Source of the DNA: Siphlonurus alternatus
Lineage: Eukaryota > Arthropoda > Insecta > Ephemeroptera > Siphlonuridae
Reading direction: 5' to 3'
NCBI GenBank assembly: GCA_949825025.1
Contig: OX463778.1
Coordinates: 24,237,551-24,301,550, forward strand
DNA length: 64,000 nt
How positions within the stretch are numbered: the stretch's first letter is position 1; every line of letters begins with the position of its first letter. Shown in pieces: positions 35,609 to 61,760 of this stretch. Below the pieces are notes generated by a model, which made no database searches, was not told the origin of the DNA, and saw only the letters and a program-made list of their open reading frames with translations. Made by a program: the position numbers and the translations under genes.

Positions 35609-48359
<12,751 letters not shown>

Positions 48360-48474
48360 TCAGCAATACACACGTGAGTTATTATACGGTCAACCAACAG
48401 CAGCTGTACATGCATATATTAAATATTAAGATGTTTTTTTTAAGTCTTATATCTCTAAATTTAAGCCGGTATAA

Positions 48475-48758
48475 AGGCGTTATTACACGATACACTTTTT
48501 CTAAAATTGCATACAATTTTTCCTTTCAAGAAAACTTGAACTCCATTTCTTTGTATGGAGATGAAATTTTCCTGCAAGGAAAAATTGTATATGCAAAATT
48601 GTATGGTGTAATACCGGCTTTACACGATACAACTTTTCTAATTATTGCATACAATTTTTCCTTACAACTTCAACTCCATTTGTTAGTATGTAGATGAAAT
48701 TTTCTTGAAAGAAAAAATTGTATATATATGCAAAATTGTATCGTGTATTACAGGCTTT
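48475..48758. mobile_element. Two adjacent foldback units, family F
   Basis: Each unit starts TACACGATACA and ends TGTATxGTGTA(A)TAC, with inner arms GCATACAATTTTTCCTT and AAAAATTGTATATGCAA. The two hairpins are tandem and share a CCGGCTTTACACGATAC junction. Confidence 0.65.
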
Positions 48759-48759
48759 A

Positions 48760-51030
48760 GGCGATTATATGATCAAATTTATATTACTGTAACTGTATTT
48801 TTTATGTTCAATTTTGTATAATAAAAATTTTAATAACCTACACATTTTATGTACTGAACCATAAACTAAAGCTTAATTTGTGGTACGGTCTAAATCGATA
48901 TTAAAATTTGTTTGTGATTCGGCAATCAGATTTTACACAAAGAAATTTTTACCTCAAATCCAAATCAAGGTTTGGGACTATCAAAACCAATTTCTGAAAA
49001 CTGTTTAGTGTAAAACTTGGCAAAGGTTTCCCATTTTGGTTTTGAAAAATTACTTAAATGGAGAGCTGCGACAAATTTGGATATGAAGTCAGGTTTATGT
49101 TATATCTATCCTTGGATAAGAATTATTTTACCAATATTATAATAAATTATGATTCCAGTTTAAAAACGTGTTGATGCATTATCTTTAGGAGGGGGGGGGG
49201 GGGGAGCAAGGTTTGAACGTCTGTTGGAGCAGGTGTTAAAGATGGGTTTTGGGAACTTCCATAATATATTATTATTTAAATTAATTCCATTTTTTTCCTC
49301 CCTACACAAACTAAAAGCCATTGAACTTTACGAAAGATTTTATTATTTTATTGCAATAAGCACGCGTCAAGGGATAATTAATATGCCAAGTCACTTTGTA
49401 TCGTAAATATTCTTAGTGGAGAAAATATATTAATATCTTAACCTCGCCATTAATAAAGACGATTCAATTCTTATGTCTCACAATTCAAAATTCGATTTAG
49501 TAGCTTCCAGTCTACCCTCAAAATCGAGATGAAAGGCACAGTGACGTCAGAAATATGTTAAATATCTCCCTGAATGAGTACACAGCAATTCAATTTTGAG
49601 GGATTTAAATCGAAGGACCAATCAAGAACTCTTGTCTTGAGTTAAAAGCTCCTATAATTTTGAAATATTTTATCCAAATTTGCTAAAACACAAATCATTC
49701 AGATTTTCCAGTCCTCTCATGTATTACTGCAATATATGTGCACAGTGTGTGTGTATGTGTGTGACTGGTTGACACGTAGGTTGCAAGACCATTAAGACGA
49801 CGGTCACTTCATTCACGTGGGCGCTAATGAGGGAGTGCAGGTTAATGAGATGCAGCAGCAGCTGAGATCATTGAACGGCACACGCCACCATTCATGTTCT
49901 CGGTGCTATAGCGTGTCAACCAAGGCGGCAATGGTGATTGTGATCGCTACATTGTATATAAGCAACCGCGTTGTTTCTTCTCTCTTATTCTATACCGCAC
50001 TGCTGTGGGTGTGTGTGTACTGTGTATAATTCTATCTACAGCAGCAGCTGCAGTGCATGCACGATATATCTAGTGATGTAACATTTTATTACGTTGCGTC
50101 ATACACTGTCGAGTAATATTGCCGACCAGGTGTGTCACTTATAACAGTACAGTCTTTAAAAAAAAAATGAAACGCCAAGTAAAGTATATATTATTTATTA
50201 TATATTTTGCTCTATTTTTGACCATGTCTGCACTGTATCTGTATCATTTTACTTGGGTGCATGCAAGCAGTTGAGGTGTATGTGGAGGGAAGGGGGGGGG
50301 GGAGAAAGTTCCCTGAAACTTTGAATTTAACGTATAGGCAGTCCAATATCCTTTTAAATTTTGCAAATACAAAACGCATTCTTCTTGGAAATTTAAATAT
50401 TAAACATATTTTCCATTTTATTTGTTATTTATAGTGCAGGAAAGGATCAGTATTATTAAACTGTATAGTAATATTGTCCATTACTATACTAAATGTATAC
50501 AACTTCCTTGTCAAGGGAAGTCAATTTCTAGGAAATAATAATTCTCCTATCAGAGCAATAAATTTTCTACGTGTACTTTCAAAAAGTTTTATTTTATTTT
50601 TTTATTTTTCTAATTTACGTTGTATATAAAAAGTTGATGAAGAAGGAAAATTTTCTCGTAGAATCATTTGAGAACTCGAAGGAAACATTCAACAGTCGTC
50701 GTTAAGACGGAAAGCAGGAAATTAATTTCAGAGGCGCGCACATTGTATAATATGAGAGTTAATTGTTTTCTCTTGTGCGGTTTGTATTCAAGTATACACA
50801 TAGAAACCTTCACCAAAATGTGCAGCTCAACATGTTGCTACTAATTATATAAAATGAACAGAATATTGAGGAGATATACTTTGATGTTGTGGACGATCGT
50901 AATAATACTATATCTTCAGCAATAAAATATTAGCAAGATTAATTTCAAGATTTTTTATGTCTCATCAAATCTGGTCAAATTTAATCTTCATTAATTTTAC
51001 AGCTATATAATTTCAGAGGATTCACCCGTA
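48760..51030. other. Presumed mnb 5' intron, mostly featureless
   Basis: AT-rich. A TGACGTCA is at 49542-49549 and a CACGTG near 49815. A TGTATATAAGC near 49955 resembles a plus-strand TATA box but no gene follows it. Confidence 0.4.
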
Positions 51031-51039
51031 AGCTTATAC

Positions 51040-51260
51040 GAGAGGGAGAGAGAGAGAGAGAACTTGCGACCAATACTGCGTTCTGGCTGCGAGGGCGGGA
51101 CGCGAGAGCGGCAGCAACAGCCGAGCATCAGCAGCAGCAATACTAGGAGAAAGCAGCGAGCGTACTCCTCATTACTCGCCCTCCAGCCTTCCTTATCCTC
51201 ATTACTGTGACGTCATCAACCACTCCACAAGGCACACAAACCCACCCACCCGCCCGCTAC
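51040..51260. promoter_or_regulatory. GC-rich island with CRE
   Basis: TGACGTCA at 51208-51215 amid CAG/CCG-rich sequence, bounded by a GA repeat. Candidate alternative mnb promoter or enhancer. No confident exon. Confidence 0.4.
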
Positions 51261-52023
51261 ATTGTTCAAAATTTTTCCTCTTCTCTTCCATCTCTCAGCG
51301 TATACGTTTGCATACAGCCAGCGTAACGGGTAAAAAATATAAAAAGAAAAAGTGATTCATAAAGCTGAAAACTCGCTCTGTGTGAGCTTTGTATACTGAG
51401 TTACTACATGCTGTAGAGAAAAAAAAAAAAAAAAATGAAATTTTATAGTATGCAGGAGCAAAAAATGAAATTAATAAAGTTATTGAAAAAAAGGGGTTAT
51501 ATTTTTCGTAAATAATTCAATATTATACGAGAAGAATAACGTGACGAAGTCCTATATCTATATTATAGTGTGCATATTATATAATACTGTATACTTGCGA
51601 TATACATTAATATAATTAATATTATGAAATTAATACATCAATTATATATAATTGATTTTTATTGCATTAAACTATTGCCCTTAAGGTAACTGCAAACTGG
51701 AGTCGCAAAAAACTTCTTTCAGTTTTCAGTTTAAAACAAAACAACAACAAAAAACATTAAATTATTTGCTTGTAGTTTGCATGGAGAAAAATCGGAGGCG
51801 TATTTCTGACACACAATTTATACAAAACAGATCAGACAGATCGACTTAAAAATTTGCATGATATTTTATTGATGACAATTTTATATCTCTTTTTATAAGT
51901 CTTATTAAATCAATAGGCCCGATTCTGCATGACAACATCTCGATTCAAGTGGCTGTATATATAGGAAGAAAAGTCACCAACTGAATTTTTGTATATATTA
52001 TATTTGCAATTCTTTTCCCAAAT

Positions 52024-52025
<2 letters not shown>

Positions 52026-52083
<58 letters not shown>
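52026..52083. repeat. (AT)n microsatellite
   Basis: Pure AT run. Confidence 0.95.
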
Positions 52084-52085
<2 letters not shown>

Positions 52086-52239
52086 TACGTATAGAAAGAC
52101 CCATACTATGTAATTTTCGTAAATCTTTTAAATGTGATTCGTCATGTCGTATTCATTGTGGACTATAAAATTTCATAATTTTTATTCTATTGACGGGTTA
52201 TGAAAACTGGTACAATAGTAATTAACTAATTATTATACT

Positions 52240-52490
52240 GCATGCAGGCCTCTCACTGTGAGAGAGGAAGTCTTCATCACTATACCACGGTTGGCAAGAA
52301 AAGGCGAGTACTGCGAGTAGCGATCGCGTGCTCGCAGGCCGGTTATTATCTCCAGGCAGGATCTGCTCCCGTGACGTCAGAGCCACGAGAGCCAATAATT
52401 TACGAGCACGGAGGAGGAAGAAGAAGAAGAAGCTCCGCCAATATCCATCGTAACTACACATGCAAACCGCGAAGGCACAAGTTCTGATAA
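52240..52490. promoter_or_regulatory. GC-rich island with CRE
   Basis: TGACGTCA at 52372-52379, with a GAAGAAGAAG run downstream. No splice-bounded frame. Confidence 0.4.
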
Positions 52491-53209
52491 TCGCTGCTAT
52501 GAACCTATCCTCTTACTATTTTTGTGAGCACCTTTTATAAACATGTTGTAAGGGTAAAACTTCACGAGAATCTGAAAATAAAGTTCAGTAACTTTACTAC
52601 TCGCGTAGTATTTTGGTTATCTTGTAAATAATTCATTACCTCATTCAGACTAATTTAAAGTAGTAGCAAAAAAAAAAAAAAAAGCGCGATCATAATTACG
52701 ACCCTTTATGTAATTGACGTAAATATAATTACATCCATTTTTTAACTGAAAAAGGAGTATGCAGCTACGCAGTTTTGGTAACCAGATCAAGCAAGGACAT
52801 AGATTGCAACTTCAAACTCCCATAACATTTTCTAGAAGTTTGTATTATAAGACTTAACAACTCTGCATGGCGACGAAAATTTTAAATGCGGAGCTGAAGT
52901 CCATTGAAAATAAATAAGATAATAAAGATAAATATTATTTTCAGTGAAAAGAAACGACAGACGAAATATTACAAACTCACGCGGTGGGAGTCGTCACTCT
53001 CAACTTATTATTGGTGTTTTTCAAGATTCAATAAAAGATACCAATCTAAATCAGATTAAATATTCGGACCAACAAAAATTAAGTAGTATAAAACTGCTCA
53101 ATATTTTAACAAAATTCAACACACAATCAGTACAAAATTTTGCCCGATATAAATGGATTTTTTCACGAAAGAACGCTGCTGCATGTATTCAGTATAGTAA
53201 GAAAGGTCG

Positions 53210-53470
53210 CGGGCAACAGCTCGCATCACTTTAATTCGATTGGTGCATGCACGCGTCGGCTGGAAATAGCTCGCGAGAGGAATGCACCTCGTCGGTCTCG
53301 CGCTCTATTGATCGCACTGCTCTTTTTGCGGCCGCGACGACTAACTAGGAGGAGGTTCGCCGAACTCCACGCTGCGGCCGCGTCCATCTGTGAGCCGCTG
53401 GCGTGGCTGTCACGCACCGCTCGTGGTCAAGTTCACACTTCACAGACGCCTCCTCCTCCTACTCATATAT
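53210..53470. promoter_or_regulatory. GC-rich island
   Basis: Several CGCG/GCGGCCGC-type clusters (53329, 53372). Open frames on both strands look compositional rather than coding. Confidence 0.35.
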
Positions 53471-53710
53471 ATTTCAATACAGCAGCAGCAGCTTACTGAT
53501 ATGAACAGGTGTATACTATACACAAAAGAAAACAGAAACAAATATTCATAGAAAAGTTCCCGCTCTTTTTTATATTTTATATGAATAATATTCGCAAAGT
53601 ATTATTATATGATTCATAAGTATTAATTGAATAACAAACACTTCACTTCTTGCATTCGATTAAACTTATGTTCCAAATAAGAAAATATTAAGAGTGTAGA
53701 AATGTACATT

Positions 53711-53802
53711 CGTCGCCTTGGAAAGATTTCGTTTGCAGACTTTTTAATCGCCATTGTGAGCATACCACAGGGCACGGTGATTAACAATTTTCCAAGGCGA
53801 CG
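53711..53802. mobile_element. Short inverted-repeat element
   Basis: CGTCGCCTTGGAAA at the left and TTTTCCAAGGCGACG at the right bound a 92-bp unit. Partial flank similarity (GTACATT / GTATATT) may be a degraded target duplication. Confidence 0.55.
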
Positions 53803-55030
53803 AGTATATTTATGTATACACAATATACGCATAGCGTGAAATGTGTGAATGAAATAATACTATCTACATAAAAAAGTAGAACAAAAACATTCGAAAAGGA
53901 CGAATTTACTTAACATTTCGGTATTATATAAATTTGGCATTATAATTACAGAGATTCTATTCCATTTTTCATCTCAAAATAGGTTTGGTCTCAAGCAATA
54001 TCGGTCGAAATGGAGAACGGTTGAACCTGAGACCATGTGATGATCTGATGGGTAAGACGAGACTGGCACCCAGTGTCTCGAGTCTATACTAACGTTTAGT
54101 AACATGACACTTGCCTTTATAGGGTTAATATACTATACGCACCTCGATTAACGCTATATATAACGATACTATGACATAAACACGATCGGAAGCAGTTCAC
54201 TGCGTGTACCATGGGATAAAACACGTTTTTATCTCTGTAATAATATTATACATGAATCACTATAGATGCATTATTACCTATAATTTGCTCTCAAACTACA
54301 TCTTATTGATTTTTCCTTATTTATATTATTGCAATTTTAGGTAACAGTGCAAGGCGCAGTTCACGAAATAATCAGGTTCATCACCAACCATGTACGATCC
54401 ATGTCTGTTAGATGCATGCTGACTATAATTTTTGTAATCGATCTACGTATGTCCAAGTTATAAAAAATCGTGTGCAAAAAAGCTACACAGTTCGGGGGGT
54501 TTACGATAGACATGGCATTAACGTGACTATAAGTAACTAAAGTACTAAACGCAGCATTGTAAAAAATCAAAATTTATCTTTCTGGACAACTACTTCGCGA
54601 ATCGCGCCCGCTAAGTTTGCCCGCTAAGTTTGTATATATCAGAAGGTTGGAAATGTTTCCAACTTTTACTTTCAATGCATATTATTATAATATGTTAATA
54701 TCAATTATACACCTCCGCAATACATGCCTCAGTGGACGATTAAAGCATCTAACAATGGGATCGAACTCGTGAAAACTCTGACTATGAATCGAGTGTACCT
54801 ATACCACTTGACCATGCATGATTAATAAAAAAATATATATCATGTAACAAAAAGATTTTATATATATTACATTACATATGAAGTAAAGTATTAAACAATT
54901 GATAACTGTGATACAGCGTCATAAAAAAATTATATATTATACGAAACTTTTCATCATCAGTTCTCAGAAAGTTTCACTTTTGTGCTGGTGTTTGCTGGAC
55001 TAAAAGTTTGACATATCGTCGTCACTTATA

Positions 55031-55126
<96 letters not shown>
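55031..55126. repeat. (AT)n microsatellite
   Basis: The longest pure AT run in the window. Confidence 0.95.
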
Positions 55127-55129
<3 letters not shown>

Positions 55130-56328
55130 CGTTGCTGTCACTTTATTATATTGTCTCAACGTTCTCAGTATAAGCCTCAGGCTGCAGTACGGCTTTGGGG
55201 GGATAAAGTGTGCTGACTGCCGCCGCCGCCGCAAGAGGATGGTTGTATTGATTAGCACGCCACCGCGACCTCCTCCCGTTCGCAAGGGTGGTTGTTGCAA
55301 ATGTCGACGGGTCAACCGGACCACGTCAAACCAGACAACACGTAAACATTGCCAATTCTAACTTAGTTTAAATACATTATCATGTATTTTATTTACAACA
55401 TTGACGCAGTGAAAATAAAATTAAAAGCTGCAGGAATATCCGAGATTATACTAAAATATTCGGTGATATTTTTTATTCACACTAAAAATTTAGACTTTAT
55501 TTTAAAACAAAATTTAATCCTACAGTAGAATGCGATTTAAAAATAATGCATAATGATAACAATCAATTATATCTTTAAAACCAAAATGGGGAAACCTCTT
55601 TGGAAACAATTGCATTCAAACTGTTCATCAAAAATTTTAATGTACTGTTTGGATCACTTGCTTTTGTGACCGTATTAAGTTACAATTTGAAATAATTTGC
55701 CCGTTATAATAATATAATACATGAACCGGGTAGTTTAATACTAAAAATCTATTCTAGTCCCTAATACAAAAAAAAAAAAAAAAATATTCAATCTGAATCA
55801 CAAATGGGCACTGTTTTTAGTCTACTGAAGACCAACATGGTATTTTTAAATGCATTAATAAATATTGAATATCTATTTTATAAAAGTTAATTTTTTATTT
55901 ATATAATACAAGAGGGGGCTCTGGAATTCACAAAAATTGAGGAAAAATCCAGATCTTTTTACGCCATGCAAAAAAAAAAAAAAAAAAAATCGAGCTCTGA
56001 AATGTCTTCAGCTGTTCCACCACAGCCAGTATTGGCAGTCTACCTCACATTAATGTTACATTTACAGTCTAAAACTAACTTATAATATTTTAAGTGCTCT
56101 TTGTTTGTTTAATTATAACTGTTTGAAATTAGCATTGCCGTTTATGGGAAAATGAAACAGATAGTTGATCAAAAACCAAATCAGTTTCTAAACTTTGAAC
56201 TTGATTATCCATAATCATCCCTCCCCCCTCCCCCAAGCATTGATACAATATAATGTATAAAACTATATATGTACTGATTGTGAGTATATATAATTAATTG
56301 TTTAACATAATAACATGGAGACAATGGA

Positions 56329-57115
56329 CAACCTACATGAAAAATTATTACAGAAATGAATAGAGGGCACCAAATTGTGCTACTCTGAATTTTTTCAGAT
56401 TTTTTCGAGACCCGGGACAATTTTTAAATAATTATTGAAAGTTCTGTAAGTTAAGTTGGCACCCCTGAATCCTTAATAAAAAGGATAAGACCGAGACGCC
56501 TATTGATAGAATAGAATAGATTTATTTGACCACAGGCAGTACATACAATGACAAAATAAATTGTCATAATACAGCATTAGTCTTGTCAGCTTAAAATATT
56601 TAATAACTAAAACATAAAAACAATAGTCACATGAATATTTCAGTCTTGTCAACACAAATTGCATTACAAAAAAACATACAGTGACAACTTAATTAGTGGC
56701 ATTATATAGAGAAAAAAAAAGCAAAAACAACAAGAAAAACAAGTTCGAATCATCATTAATCTATATAATAAATATTAAAATGAATAATTTATTTTAACAT
56801 TATGAAAACATCCTAATATTATGTTTTGTTGTATGTTTAAGAATATCCTTTTCTACTTTTTTAAAATCATTATGGAAAAATAAATTAACTTCATAGTACT
56901 CCTTACAAACAAGCACCTTTTTTAATAAATTTTTAAACAAAGTCTCATTTTTTATGTTTCTTTTGATGCATGCCTCCAGAGGGCGTGGCCGCACATTCAA
57001 TAATTATTTAAAAATAGTTCTGAGTATAAAAAAAAAAATCTGAAAAAATTCAGAGTAGCATAATTTGGTACCCTCTGTTCATTTTTGCAATAAAAAATAA
57101 TGTAGGTTGTCCATT
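56329..57115. mobile_element. MITE family B variant, copy 5, interrupted by a LINE tail
   Basis: Ends AATGGACAACCTACATG and the inverse AATGTAGGTTGTCCATT. Subterminal arms GTGCTACTCTGAATTTTT and CAGAGTAGCATAATTTGGTA. About 450 bp of foreign sequence lies in the centre. Confidence 0.75.
56508..56965 (-). mobile_element. Probable LINE 3' end fragment
   Basis: On the minus strand the insert ends TGTATGTACTGCCTGTGG then TCAAATAAATC and an ATTCT repeat. That is the usual style of a non-LTR retrotransposon 3' tail. The 66-codon open stretch at its head is not recognisable as reverse transcriptase. Confidence 0.45.
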
Positions 57116-57859
57116 CTGTGAAAACAACCTATACTTTGAAAGTAGCAACATTCAGATAATTCCATTATATATATAAACATGTTGGTCATACAGAGCTTGC
57201 ATGACGCACAAAGTTCTATAATCCTCGAAGAATGCATGCATGACGACTTGTTTGGGTTGCGTTCACACTGCAGTGGGTTTGCCCCTCGACCCTTTTGCGT
57301 ACACAGTCAAGTGAAGCGTTCATGGGTAAGTTAAGGGTAGCAGGAAGCCCGTCATCAGTATACACAGTATTTACAACCTTAATGCGCGCACAATCTGCTT
57401 ACTAAATGATAAAAATATACATACATTGCACGCAAACCCGACGGCTTTAAGCATGTACTTCTATTTCTAATTTAATTAAACCTTTTGAAAAAAAAAAAAA
57501 AAAAAAAAAAAAACGATTGTGGTAGTTTGCATGTCTGTATCATAAGCTTAATACTTGGATAGAACAACGTGATGGTGTTGCAAACTTTTATATAGGGATT
57601 CTGCAGAGTTGCATTTCAATGTCAAACTTCATTAATTACCAGCATTTTAAAGTTCTTTTTGTTAAGTAAAAAAAAAAAAATGCATGGTGATGCGATCAAG
57701 GACCTTGATCTTATTGGAGGAAGGGAGAGGGTACTCCGTAATATATTCTGTGAGTTGCAGAGGGTGGATGGGTGAGGAATGTCTTCCTTCGTCTTCACCC
57801 CACGTCTCCCTGAGTACCATTCTTTACTAGAAACAGACAAGTCACAGAACCCAATAAGA

Positions 57860-58445
57860 CACCACGTGATCAAAGCATCAATATCGCCTGCTCACGTTTG
57901 ATTCGGCCACGTGACGTGATGTCATTTTTGTGCATTTTACAGTGATTATCTCTTCTCTTTGTACTGCATCCGGTACGTCGGTTTTGTACGCCATATTTGT
58001 GCTGCAGTGTGTGCATGTGGGACGAACGTTACCGTTTTTGTTTATGGACGTTCCCACGCAGTATGTGGTGCATCACAACTTCTTTGTAATAGGTATAATA
58101 TTGATGATAAGCATATCAAATCAGGCAGGGGTAATATTTGACCTGTTGTCCGAGTATTCCTAAAAAGGCTTCTAAAAATACACAAACTGTATGTGAAAAG
58201 TTACATACATTCATGTGATGGACCAGATTATTGACTTGATCGGTACATAGCAACCAGCAGCATCAGTGACGACGACGCTCTTGCCGGCCGAACGTCTTGT
58301 GAACTTAGTGCGGCGCTATTTGCGGCCCTCTGCTGCCTGACAACAGTGGACATCAGTCCACCGAGCGAAAATGAACACGTGAGCAGCTGCAGTCCACTCA
58401 GCAACCGAGAGCTATATACACCTCGGGACAGAATGTTGGGTGGTC
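57860..58445. promoter_or_regulatory. GC-richer region with paired E-boxes
   Basis: CACGTG at 57863-57868 and 57908-57913, the latter in GCCACGTGACGTGATGTCA. A second GC-rich patch is at 58250-58400. No supported exon. Confidence 0.35.
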
Positions 58446-59599
58446 AACAGCATTAATTAAACTATCAAACAAGTGCAATGACTTTACTCTGATGGGCGGT
58501 TGTAACTGTGGGTGCTGGGCAATCTTCTTATACCATGCAAAATTACAAATTTCTATGTTCTTTGAGTTGCAGAAAATTAGGCAGGGGGCAGCATTTCACC
58601 AGAGAGCATTTACTCTGATTTCACTAAGCTGTCCCGAAGTATTTAGTCACATAAATTTGATAAGCCTTACCGAAAGTGGTTTGTAATTTATCTTGAAATT
58701 TTATAGAAGATTTCTTGATCTGCACTCAAAAATTATTAATGGACAATCTACTTGGTTTAAATCAGGTATATACATACGACGAGCAGCATCATAGTTTGAT
58801 TCCCAGCGAGAGGTTAAATTATAAAATGAAAATAACGACATGAAAAAGGCTGCAGTTTTCATTGCCGAGAGTGTACACTTTATATTGTACTTCCTATGTA
58901 ACACGTGCTTGAGTCGCCTCGTGCCCGCCTGCTGCTTGCTAGCGTCAGCAATCCGCAAATAGAACTGCAAGTCACACATTCCAATAAAAATTGCAGTTCT
59001 ACCGAGTCTTCTTTTCTGTGAAAACACATAAATAGACTTTTAACACGAATCAATGTGGAAGTACTTGTCCTCGATAGTGACAATAAATATACTGTGATTA
59101 CTTTGTATTTTTATACTTAATGAAATCCTCAGACATTGTAAGAAAAATTGTTAGGAAATTCAGTACATTATTTTTTATATATAATGAAACCAATGCAATT
59201 CAAAAATTTTATGAAAAGTCAAGAATTAAGTGAAGAGAGTTTTCACGAATGGCTTAATTTGACCTAAACATTTGATTTGAGACGTTTATTACTGCATGTA
59301 TACTAAAATTTAATACGAGACAAACCGTTAATTTTTTTATACTATAATCGTTTTTTCCTTTCTAAATATATGTTATAAATTCTATTATATTTGTAAATTT
59401 GTTTGCATTCATATTCAATTCGCAGAATTTATAATTTGCAGCACAGCTCTTAACTTGAAATTTCAGTCGAGTTCCTTTTAAATCATATTTCATTTTAGAC
59501 CCCCCACATAGAAAGAGAAACAAAACACTTACAATAATAATTACTTTCATATCTTTCCTTAAAAAAATCACTTTTAATCACCATTTACCGCCTTGTTTT

Positions 59600-59965
59600 A
59601 GCGGTCAGAACAGAGTAAAAAAAGAGGGGGAAGGATAAGAAATGATGAAGGAGTGTTTTTGCTATAAGGTGACGTGACACTTGCTAAAAAGGTGTTATCT
59701 TTGAAGAGTCTGGGCCACCACTGCCAGATAACAGCAACACTCTTCCGCTCTTCTGTGTATGTTTTTTTTTTTCCACCCCTTTGTGTTACATCAGAGCGCG
59801 ACGGCCTAAAGGGGTGGTAGAGGGAAGAGAAGAGGACCATAATAGCCGAGGGGACAAAAACGTCCGTGTCGTTGGGGCTCACAGCCTTGGAGTCACGTGA
59901 CTGTTGCCAAGAAGGGGCGGGGCCGCTGCCTTGAAGCTGCTATTATACGTCGGGGAGCTTCTTCT
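59600..59965. promoter_or_regulatory. GC-richer region with E-box
   Basis: CACGTG at 59894-59899 within GGAGTCACGTGACTG, next to AGGGGCGGGGC (GC box) at about 59915. It could be a promoter. No flanking exon could be tied to mnb. Confidence 0.35.
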
Positions 59966-60334
59966 TAGAGGTGTGACAACTAACTTGTAAGATAAAAATA
60001 AAACAACTAATTTATTACTTTAGGCGTTAATTGAACAGAACGTAAACAATATAATCCCATATTTTTACTTTGCATGCATGTGATGTCAGAATAAGAATTA
60101 CCACGGCTGCAGCAAGATTTTTAGTTAAAAATCTTTGGCTGCAGCAGTCAGTTAAAAAAATTAATTAAAAATTCCTACAGGGGAGCCAAAAGTTTGCAAA
60201 TTAAACAAAATATGTTTATAAATTTTTTTTCATTCTCTCTTTTAAATTACAATTATGTATATACTGTTATGATTATATTGTATATAAATGTAGCTCATTC
60301 AAGTTTCGTTCGTATACTGCATGATACTGTATAC

Positions 60335-60498
60335 CAGGCGCGGATCCAGGGGGGGGGGAGTTGGGGGGGGGGGGGGCTGCAACCCCCCGAAATTTTGGAT
60401 TTAACATGGGCAATATAGGCATTTCCCCCACTACAATTTTTTTAACGTTGACCTTATGGAGGCAGCCCCCTCCGAAATTTTTCCTGGGTCCGCGCCTG
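60335..60498. mobile_element. hAT-type MITE, 164 bp
   Basis: Starts CAGGCGCGGATCCAGG and ends CCTGGGTCCGCGCCTG. The flanks CTGTATAC (60327-60334) and CTGTATGC (60499-60506) differ at one of 8 positions. G and C runs and CCCCC(T/G)CCGAAATTTT form inner arms. The CAGGCGCGGATCC terminus plus an 8-bp duplication fits hAT. Confidence 0.8.
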
Positions 60499-61439
60499 CT
60501 GTATGCTCTGTTATTATACTGTATGATTGTAACACGAATTGAAGAATAGATGCATGATAATTCAGTTAATAACCCCACCATTTTTAATTATAAAATTACA
60601 TGCATAAGACTGACATTAATTGTATGAGCTATAATGAAGATCAAACGGATCCAAATGCATGGCCCTTTGGTTCAAAGTTGTAACAAGAATAAGTGTACCT
60701 ACATTGATACTTTCAAAAGAGAAGCAAAATATACAAAACTTATGTTCAGAGCTATGCATTTCTTGTAATGATAGATCATCGAAATTGCCACACCCACTTA
60801 ACTTAATACTGCATCGGCGTAGCAACTTTGTTCATGTGCTCCGATGTTTTATCATCTTATTATTTATTTACTATTATTTCATTCTAATAGCTCTTGATGG
60901 ACATGGGACATACAATAAAATAAAACTTCGTCTACATTTTAATGCTTCCAAAGTATACTTAATGTTCGCATTTTTTTTATTATAGACTGCACAACATTAA
61001 GATGAGTTATATATATAGGAATCTTCTATTCCACGTGAGGGTGTGGCAAATTGCTGATGTTGTTTCACGATTTTACTGCAATAAACTATTATATGCACTC
61101 TCAGTCGTCGTTGCAAATATATACAATCTTTACAACATAAATATAGGGACATGAAACATGATGTCTTCTATAAAAAATTAAAAATGTCCATGGTAAATTG
61201 CCCAATACTGACTTTTGCAACACTTCCATGGGGTACTCTAAACATTATCAATCAAGACACATTAATTATCAATTGATATGTCTAAAAGTGTTTAATTATC
61301 ATGGCTTATAAAGTTTTTAAAATTATAATAATTTTCATCAACGCACGCATGATGTTATTATCATTAACAAGGAGCATGATGAAATATATATAGTTCATTA
61401 TACAAATAATTGACGACGAGTTAAAGCGATAGTTCCTAT

Positions 61440-61760
61440 CACATGCCCCACCCTCGAAAGCAGACTGCTGGCATCTACTAGACTTTGTGTCGCGGCGCTA
61501 CACGAATTTGGGCGCCTGTGACGACGACATTAGCTAGCCGCCCCTTGTAGCGGCAGCAGCTCCACGTGCCTTCTCCTCGCTGTGCCACTGCTGATGCTGG
61601 GGTTGCCATGGTAACTATGACGTCACGCCTCTCTAGCTGCATTCCTCCACCCCTAACACACTCCTCCTACCCACCACCACCGCTCTCTATGTGCTGCTGC
61701 CTGTGTAGACCGACAATGAGGAAAAGAGGGAGGAGGGTAGCAGCAGTAACCTCTGACCTT
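61440..61760. promoter_or_regulatory. GC-rich island with X-box, CRE and E-box
   Basis: CACGTG at 61563-61568, a perfect RFX-type X-box GTTGCCATGGTAAC at 61602-61615, and TGACGTCA at 61618-61625, two bases further on. This is the densest motif group in the window. Candidate promoter or neural/ciliary enhancer. Orientation and target are unknown; mnb is the nearest gene to the left. Confidence 0.5.

Noticed and set aside
53140..53499. 119-codon ORF with poly-Ala and poly-Pro
   Set aside because: Compositional ORF in a GC island, with no family resemblance.
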